Source: Rutstroemia sp. NJR-2017a BVV2 (Eukaryota; Ascomycota; Leotiomycetes; Helotiales; Rutstroemiaceae). From it: a stretch of DNA of 64,000 nt. A program made the translations under genes and the position numbers. The notes beneath the pieces are model-generated. The model ran no database searches, was not told where the DNA came from, and saw nothing but the letters and a program-made list of their open reading frames with translations. The stretch lies in the NCBI GenBank assembly GCA_002946415.1, contig NJPS01000013.1, forward strand, positions 806,001 to 870,000, read 5' to 3'. Below, piece after piece: positions 57,210-64,000 of the stretch (the stretch's first letter is position 1; every line of letters begins with the position of its first letter).

Positions 57210-57772
57210 TTAATATACTTGGTGACCTGCAAAGCATATGTCAGTATCCTACCAAGGTGTATCAAGAGTACTTTGAGAAAAGGCGGGTAACTTACGACCA
57301 AGTGGCTTGGCTCTCTTATAAATATCGTTGGCTGCTCCTTGACGAGCCTTCAATAATTTGGCCCTACCCGAATGATTAGTATCTTGTAAGGGCCATCTAT
57401 ACAAGTGTAGGTAGCTTACTGTTCAGCCAACTCAGCCTTGAGCCTCTCCATATGTTCTCTTGCTTCCTTTACTGCCCGTCTCGCGTTGATCAGGGCAATA
57501 TCTGCTTCTCTCTCCCTTCGCTCCGCGTTGATGATTCTCTGTTCCGCTTCCGCGATGATAGGATCATTCTCAATTTTGTTCTTGTGGAAAATCGACCCAC
57601 GGTTGCTAGTGGTCGATGGAGTGGAGGAGACGGTAGACATCGATCGCTCGGATGGAGCCGAGACAGAGCTATTGCGGTTTCGGTGGAAGATGGATGAGCT
57701 GCGCTCTGGCTTTTGCTCTACTACGGGCTCTGGCTCATGTTCTTCTTCATGGTGGCGTCCGAAAAGAGGCAT
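57210..57772 (-). CDS. Small coiled-coil protein of unknown function
   Basis: Three exons: 57772-57420, 57363-57296 and 57226-57210 (introns 56 and 69 bp). The protein is 145 aa. It begins MPLFGRHH with an acidic stretch, followed by a Ser/Thr-rich region with two similar words (SIFHRNR, SIFHKNK). A continuous helix runs over about residues 75-138 (EAEQRIINAERREREADIALINARRAVKEAREH), and the protein ends AKPLGRHQVY. The last exon codes for only five residues. The layout, with a short FGRH head, Ser-rich linker and one Ala/Glu/Arg helix, is familiar from unnamed fungal proteins, some annotated as stress- or conidiation-associated. I cannot name a function. Both junctions are in phase. Confidence 0.7.
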
Positions 57773-58848
57773 GTTGATGAAATGTGTTGTGTGATTTGTG
57801 GTTAAAATGTGTGATAGTGTGCAAGTGCTTGGATATATGGATGGATGATGTGAATCGAAGAGTGTTTCTCAAAGCTTGGTATTCTTAGATGATGATCTTG
57901 AAAAGAATTAGAAATATGCCGTACAGCAACCTCCTCTTTATCTTTTCATTCCCGTCCCCTATCTCATCGACTTCATCCCTTTCTGTTCGTTTATTTTCCG
58001 GTTTTACCCCAGATGGCAGGGGTGGCATCCTGAAATGTTACAATGACGTCAGCTACGTCAGTGATCGTCGCATATTTCCCTACCACAACGCTGCACGACG
58101 ACATATGATTGACCAAATGGTAACCATGATGATAGCTGATTCAGCCCCCGTCGTCGAGAATGAGGTGTTGTCGTCCATTTATTGGTCTGCGCCCGACCGT
58201 CATTGTGGTTATTCTAATGACCGCAGCCCATCAACCCAAATTGGGGTTCCTCCATAATCTCCAAGTCCCTTCTTGCATGACGCTTGGGACTCATTTGAAA
58301 TATCAATGCGAAACCATACTCGATTCTATCAACTCCCAGGCTTCTGGACTTGCTGATGGGAAGATGGCTTGATCTTGTGCGACAATTACTTCCGCAAGCA
58401 CTTTCGTGATGTCCGAAAAAGACTAAGAATAGAAAATTTTATCTTCACTTACTGGCTAGCCGGCATTGACGTCGTCTCGCCAAGTTTTGTGTTCTCCAGA
58501 CCGCCTAGGAACCTCTCTCCCGCTATGCGAAGCAACAAATGTATCGCCTAAAGTACAATCATATCAAAGAACATTAGCCTGCCTAAGAATGGGACGAGCA
58601 GCGCACGGGCTAGCTGCACCAATTATGTATTCTGATCACTTCTTCAATATCATCTACTAACACTGGGGCATGAGGCATTGGACTCAAATACTTCACAATA
58701 TCGTCCAGTAAACCAAGTAAGTTCCTCATAACGTGGGATTAGCCATTGCAGTCCGAAGACAATTACCATTATCATGCACTCGACAGAACTTGTTGACGCG
58801 CACTGCGACAACACACTGGCATTTCGTCTTCCACTTTCCTGAACTCCA
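57773..58848. other. Intergenic, no gene seen
   Basis: No supported gene. The first 90 bases upstream of the small coiled-coil gene are G/T-rich. A 122-codon plus-strand frame starts at 57889 but lacks any recognisable feature. Confidence 0.45.
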
Positions 58849-60352
58849 TCAGACCTTACTCTCATACTTCATTGTCATAACCTCCGTCTTCACGATATGA
58901 GTCTCGCTCCCACCGTCACTATCTCGCCTCTCTTCTGCTGATATCTCAACCGTATGCTCTGCATATCTTCCCTCCAGATCTATATCATCGATGGTCGTCA
59001 TTCCCGTACGTGAGCGTTTAGGCCTTGATGCCTTTTGACCGATCGTCTCCAGTCCATAGCTGCCACTCCTGTCAGACTGGGCTGAGCTTCCTTCGCCAAT
59101 CAATCCTGGGGCGACGTGGTGAAGAAATTGTCGAACCACAGGGAATGAACCGCAAATTATCACAAGGTTGGCTTCCACAAGACTGGGGGGATAGTGGTTA
59201 GCTCCATGCCGACAGATATGGGAGCGATGAAGAATGACGCTAATGCTCAAACAAACAGGTAGAAACTTACATCCAGACACAAGGAATAGACACTGCCCAT
59301 GTCTGATCGATGTTTGTCAGCATAGGTAAAATGACTGTGAGCCGGACTATACTTGTAACACAAGTCCTAATTTCAGCACATTAGTGTGTGTTGAAGCATA
59401 TGATCTGAATAGTGGAATCGAACTTACATCGAACCCACAGCAAAGATGAAAATCAAGCCCACTTTCTGCACGCTGGGCATCCGCAAATGGACGATCATAG
59501 GAATGGGGAGCGTCAACAGAGCGATATCTGTAGCGATGTTGACCGCGGCAGTGGCTGTATAGATCGCAGCACGGTTAATACATGTCCCTCCTGTAATCCG
59601 TGCGTCCCAGTTCTTAGACACAGGTCTGCATGGAAAGATAAGTGCGAATATTATGGCGAAGCTGTAACCTATTACAACGAACATGAGGAAGTAGACAGCC
59701 ATTTTGAACCATCGAAGTGGAGATAAGCGGTGGTAGAAAAGGAGTAAGGAGAATTTAGATAGGCCTAGGCAGGGAACATAGGTAACGGAGGCGCTCATAA
59801 TCATCTAGATATGCGATGTCAGTTTAGATTGGAAAGCTCAGGGGACCATTCTGGACTCACTATATTGTAGAAGTTATATCTTTCTATGGGAATCTCCCAA
59901 ACATGCACTCCAATGGCTTCTCGTAGCCAGAGGTCTGAATCCTGTCAGTAAACAGCTCCGCGCGCGGTAGAAGGAGCAGAGCTTACGAATTAAAAGACTC
60001 TGTACCGCAACACCAAATATCTAACATTTCCTTTGTTAGTGCGTCGAACGTCGAACGGTACCATCTCACTTACCCAAGCCAGTATCATACAGACTATATG
60101 AAAAATGTTAGTGATTGAGCTCAAAATTGAGTAGATGAATAGGGCATCATTGAACTCACAATCTTCAACGGCAAAGCTCCTTGCAACAAAGACTTTGGTA
60201 TAAACTCTCATGGCCAAACAGGCGAAACTCAGAACCAGCCCTACGCCAAAAACCCAATATCCAGCAACCTCACCATGTCTTTGAGGATTCGCAAAATCAA
60301 CCACATAACCGGCTGGCGCAGGTACCGCAGCTATCAATGTAGTAGTAACCAT
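58849..60352 (-). CDS. PTH11/rhodopsin-domain type seven-helix membrane protein
   Basis: Seven exons: 60352-60160, 60093-60074, 60020-59987, 59934-59861, 59804-59428, 59366-59271 and 59182-58849 (introns 66, 53, 52, 56, 61 and 88 bp). The protein is 375 aa. The fungal rhodopsin-like domain fills residues about 25-290, with helices such as YWVFGVGLVLSFACLAMRVYTK, SVTYVPCLGLSKFSLLLFYHRL and LIFIFAVGSM. The family motif CINRAAIYTATAAVNIATDIALLTLPIPMI and the closing TWAVSIPCVWILVEANLVIICGSFP are present. The cytosolic tail (about 95 residues) is charged and Ser-rich. Members such as Pth11 act as surface or host-cue receptors, and most have no known ligand. No N-terminal CFEM domain is present. 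Very small exons 2 and 3 (20 and 34 bp) were set by phase and by continuity of the helix pattern. Confidence 0.85.
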
Positions 60353-61541
60353 ATTGTCGCCAGACCTGCTGTCGCCTTAAACAAAATACAGGAGCTAAAT
60401 GCGCAGCAACGATGTATAAGCATAGCGGGTGCCATCCTTCCTTTCGAGGGACATCAAGGTGAATATACCGACAAAATCGCTACCAAACAGACAAGCAAGC
60501 GAACGTAATATCAAAAAGGAATATCATCGACATAATCAATTCAGAAACTGCACGAGCCATAAAAAAGCAAAGTCCTTTCAACTGAGTCCTTTTAACTCAA
60601 CAGCGGTACTTTCCGCACCATGTCGGTACTCCATGTCAGCAACACAAGGAGCCAATACGCTTCCTTACCAAAAATTATCCGAGTTTGGACCTTGAATATC
60701 CCGGGTTGGGTATGGCTCTGGGCAATTATGGCTGCATTGGACTGACACGGGCTGGTTACATCGGGGAATTGTCTATCCGAGCACTTTTGTGATAGAAATG
60801 GATGCTTTTCCGGTCTGCTCTAGTATACGAGGAGGGACAAATGTCGCACCTAGCAACACCATGTCGACATCTTAATTACCTCTCCACATTTTCCATCTCA
60901 CATCAATTTAGGGCCCGCAAGTAGCAGCGAAAAAGAGCGGCGCAACCGTTGGAAAATATCGGCATTTCGCCTAGCACTACGGGACGCCCCGCATATGCCC
61001 TCGGCAGAAGTAGTTATGACAGGCTCCATCCCATGTGGGGAAAACCGGCCGTTCTCTCTCGCCTCGAACTACCTGTCGTTCACGGAATGTGGGGCCGGAT
61101 TCGCTCAAGGCTCGGTTTAGGTAATGCGCCGACGCAAGACCCGGGATAGGGCCTATCGAAAAGAAGGTTCTGCTCATGGTACTGTGCGTACGTTACTGAC
61201 ACATGCAGACGGATGCAGCTGTCCATCCAATGGTGCTGCGGTCCTTTCTGCTGGGACCAAACAGGATGACAGGTACAACGGAGCAGGCCCAGAACGGAAT
61301 ATGAGAGGCAAGGCCTTGACTGGGATGGGAAGGTGTTTACTGGTGCAGTGTGGATACAATATTTCCGCTGCTGCAAGCACAGCGTTGTATTCGAGTTGTA
61401 GCTATTAAGCATAGCTTGGGTCAAAGTTAAGAAAGGGGTTCCTTTTTTTGTTTTTTGCTTTGTTCTCTTTTCCATCCCATCCCATCCCAAACCCAATCCC
61501 ATTCCAATTTGTCACACCCAATTCTCGACAAATCAGTCAAG
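60353..61541. promoter_or_regulatory. Divergent promoter region between PTH11-type gene and FAD oxidase
   Basis: About 1.2 kb without a supported gene. A CATCC-type short repeat (about 61474-61490) lies in the leader of the plus-strand gene. Confidence 0.4.
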
Positions 61542-63495
61542 ATGAAACTTGGAAAGGTAGCTGTGGTTTCAACAATCATTGGCAGTTCTGGTGCTACAAA
61601 CTTTGCTGCTAATAATGCCTCGACCCAATTCTGCGTACGTCACCCCCCGCAGGTCCAGGATTCTGCATCATCGAGATCGATAAGCTGACATCAATGTTCC
61701 TTGTCCAGTGTAACGCCTTAGCATCTGCCGGCCTCGCGGATAGACTTACATACCCAGGTCAGGAAGTATATACGGCGCGAGTAGGTTCATATTGGTCCTT
61801 GGCGGCGCAATTGGACCCGTATTGTATTATACAGCCACAAGATGCGAGTGAGGTTTCGAGAGCGGTGGTGGCATTGGTCAAGGCGAATAAGAAGCAGGAG
61901 TGTAAATTTGCTGTTAGGAGTGGTGGACATACAACAGTTCGTGTTTTTTCTTTTCTTTTTAATGTTGGATTGATGGGTAAAAAGTCTGTGGTTAAAACAA
62001 TGCTACGTAATATGATGCGATCACCTTTATGCCCATAGAAAAAGTCCTGAGCATAGAAATAACTGACAATTTTGTGTTGCAGTGGGCAGGCGCGGCAAGC
62101 ATCGTGGATGGTGTGACGATCGATCTTGGGTTGATGAACTCAACCACTTACCACCCCGAGAATAGCACTGCAGCAGTGCTTCCAGGTGCTCGATGGCTAT
62201 CGGTATATGAGACCACGGACAAGTATGGTGTAGCCGTTGCGGGAGGCCGTGCGGCCACAGTTGGTGTTGCCGGTCTTGCGATTGGTGGTGGCAATTCGTT
62301 TTATGCTGGTCGAAAAGGTATGGTTTGTGACGGCGTCGCGAACTTTGAGGTAAGATTGAGTACTGTCCTCTTTTTGAGCAATGCCCAATATTGACATGTT
62401 CACTTTCAGGTCGTACTCGCAAATGGTTCGATCATTAATGCCAACAACAAGACGAACCCAGACCTTTTTCAGACTCTCAAGGGTGGTTCAGGTAACTTCG
62501 GTATCGTCACTCGACTCGACTTGGAGACTTTCGTTGGAGGTGACAATGCACCCAACAACATCTGGGGTGGTGTCGTGACATATCCGTCTAGTACTACGCC
62601 CCAACAGCTCCAGGCCATGGTAAACTTTGGCAACAACATTAACAACGATCCGTATGGGTCTGCTATTGGTATCTGGCAGTACTCCACCCTTACGAACCAG
62701 ACCATCATCATCAATGCATACGAGTACACCAGCCCCATCGTTGCTCCACCAGCATTCAAAGAATTCCTCGCCATCCCTGGAAATACATCTGACTCGATGA
62801 GAATCACTAACATGACTGATCTCACCATCGAGCTCGAGCAAGCCGGTGGCTATCGGTGCGTGTACCCTGCTGGTCTATCGCCCATCAAAATAAGCCAGCT
62901 AACAATGATTATGTAGTGACTCATTCATAACACTTACATTCAAGAACGACGTCCGCGTCCTCACCAAAGCCATCGAGCTTCACGATGCTCTGATCCCCAA
63001 GATCAAAGCCAGAGCAAAGGGCAACTGGACCATGCAAAACATGTTCCAACCCATCCCTACCGTCTTTGGAAAAATCGGTGCCGAGAAAGGTGGGGACATG
63101 TTAGGCTTCGACCGCTTTAACGAAACTGTAGTCCGTATGTCTCCCTCCACCCCTTACCCATCTACTATCCTCCCAACTAATGCCCCTTCCACTTAGTATT
63201 CCAAACCTACCTAGCCTGGAACGGCGCATCGCAAGACAAATTCTTCCAATCCCAAGGCGACTGGCTCATCAGCGAACTCTCCACCTACGCAAAAAGCATC
63301 GGCAAATCCAACCCCTTCATCTACCTCGACTACGCCTACAAGACGCAGAAACCGCTCGAAAGCTACGGTGCGAAGAATGTTGCGAAGATTAGGGCGGCGG
63401 CGAAGAAGTATGATCCCAATGGCGTCTTCCAGACCATGGTTCCGGGAGGTTTCAAGATCTCGAAGGTGAGAGAGAAGGATGTTGTTGTGCCTTAG
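61542..63495 (+). CDS. FAD-linked oxidoreductase, berberine-bridge-enzyme-like
   Basis: Six exons: 61542-61634, 61709-61936, 62083-62349, 62410-62855, 62917-63134 and 63197-63495 (introns 74, 146, 60, 61 and 62 bp). The protein is 516 aa. A signal peptide is likely (about 1-19). The PCMH-type FAD-binding domain covers about 60-240, with FAVRSGGHTTWAGA, where His105 is the expected covalent flavin site. Further landmarks are AGLAIGGGNSFYAGRKGMVCDGVANFEVV and KGGSGNFGIVTRLDLETF. The C-terminal BBE-type segment ends YDPNGVFQTMVPGGFKISK. Such secreted flavoproteins oxidise sugars, alcohols or secondary metabolites with oxygen, and the substrate cannot be told. Neighbours do not form a metabolite cluster. 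The last exon crosses a C-rich to G-rich switch near 63350. Confidence 0.9.
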
Positions 63496-64000
63496 TTCGT
63501 ATTTTTGTGCTGTGGTGTGTTGGGATGTGACAGTTGCAGTTGTGGTGTGAATTGAGAGGTACTTTTGCTGATTTGTTTTCATGGATGAAAGGTTAGGGAG
63601 GATGATGTTGCCGATGAAGAGGAGGTGGTGGAGAGCGAAGAGTTGGAAGAGGTGGATGAGAAGGTATATAATGTTCATGATGACTTGTAAATTTTTGTAT
63701 ATGCGGCAAGGAAGGAATGGCTGTACATATCAAGGGATGCTTACGATACATAACTCGAGAACTTGACTTTCAAGATGATTTTTAATGTATTTGCAAGAGT
63801 CAAATCGCGTCGAATTTTCATTTCGTTTCGCTGTGGTGAGGTGAGAACATTACGATTTAGTCGTTCTTTCCTGGATAAAATCCCACGCAGTGGCACTCGC
63901 TACAGGAAGGTCACAGTCAGCGTGCGTAGGAACGATTGCACTGGCAAACAAACGAATTATCAACGTTTTTGGGGCGAACCCTCATCTACCCTTCTCTATC
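63496..64000. other. 3' flank to window end, no gene seen
   Basis: The first 260 bases are G/T-rich (63541-63600 has 21 G and 3 C) and contain accidental open frames. The rest is unremarkable. Confidence 0.45.

Noticed and set aside
61080..61502. A 140-codon minus-strand frame upstream of the FAD oxidase
   Set aside because: No domain, and a simple CATCC-type repeat at its start. It overlaps the leader and promoter of the plus-strand gene.
58849..63495. A secondary-metabolite cluster around the FAD oxidase and PTH11-type gene
   Set aside because: No backbone synthase, tailoring set or cluster regulator is present among the neighbours.
1..64000. tRNA, rRNA or CRISPR features
   Set aside because: None was recognised on reading for A/B-box pairs or regular spaced repeats. 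The reading was not exhaustive, so a tRNAscan-type run would be needed to exclude tRNA genes.

Overview
The window is nuclear DNA of a filamentous ascomycete (Pezizomycotina). The genes carry short GT..AG introns, mostly 46-94 bp, with CTAAC/CTGAC-like branch sites. The families are typical of the group: Zn2Cys6 regulators, a PTH11-type seven-helix protein, a NACHT-ankyrin NLR, a BTB pair, GH76, a GT71/Mnn2-type mannosyltransferase and a berberine-bridge-like oxidase. Protein style and composition suggest Leotiomycetes (Helotiales), but that is an inference. All exon models were made by hand from splice signals, reading phase and family motifs, without transcripts.

Layout. 1-5.5 kb: the 3' end of an unknown gene, then a head-to-head pair of BTB paralogs. 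5.5-18.7 kb: the KEOPS subunit Cgi121 (-), a Zn2Cys6 factor (+), a kinesin-8 (+) and an unknown G-rich gene (+). 19-27.9 kb: small unknown proteins, a 1028-aa conserved unknown (-) and a 469-aa unknown (-). 27.9-36.5 kb: an accessory block with a roughly 2.2-kb interrupting segment, a 1357-aa NACHT-ankyrin NLR and a decayed second copy of the 26-28 kb locus. 36.6-46.4 kb: an MFS transporter (-), an M28 transferrin-receptor/GCPII-like peptidase (+) and a Zn2Cys6 factor with a DUF4451-like C-terminal domain (-). 48-64 kb: Mnn2-type mannosyltransferase (+), a tail-anchored coiled-coil protein (+), a KDEL receptor with a long acidic tail (-), a GH76 enzyme (-), a small coiled-coil protein (-), a PTH11-type protein (-) and an FAD oxidase (+). 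Most genes are unrelated housekeeping or accessory functions and no biosynthetic cluster is evident. Several serve the secretory pathway and cell wall (Mnn2-type, Erd2-type, GH76).

The most unusual signal is compositional. At about fourteen or more places the plus strand changes sharply from A/C-rich (almost no G) to G/T-rich (almost no C), often inside exons near gene 3' ends. The order is always A/C then G/T. The decayed copy at 35.26-36.37 kb shows how this can arise. Against its intact parent, the left arm has changed almost only T->C and G->A, and the right arm mainly C->T and A->G, while both arms stay collinear. This is not the RIP pattern. It looks like a two-sided, strand-asymmetric transition process spreading from a centre.
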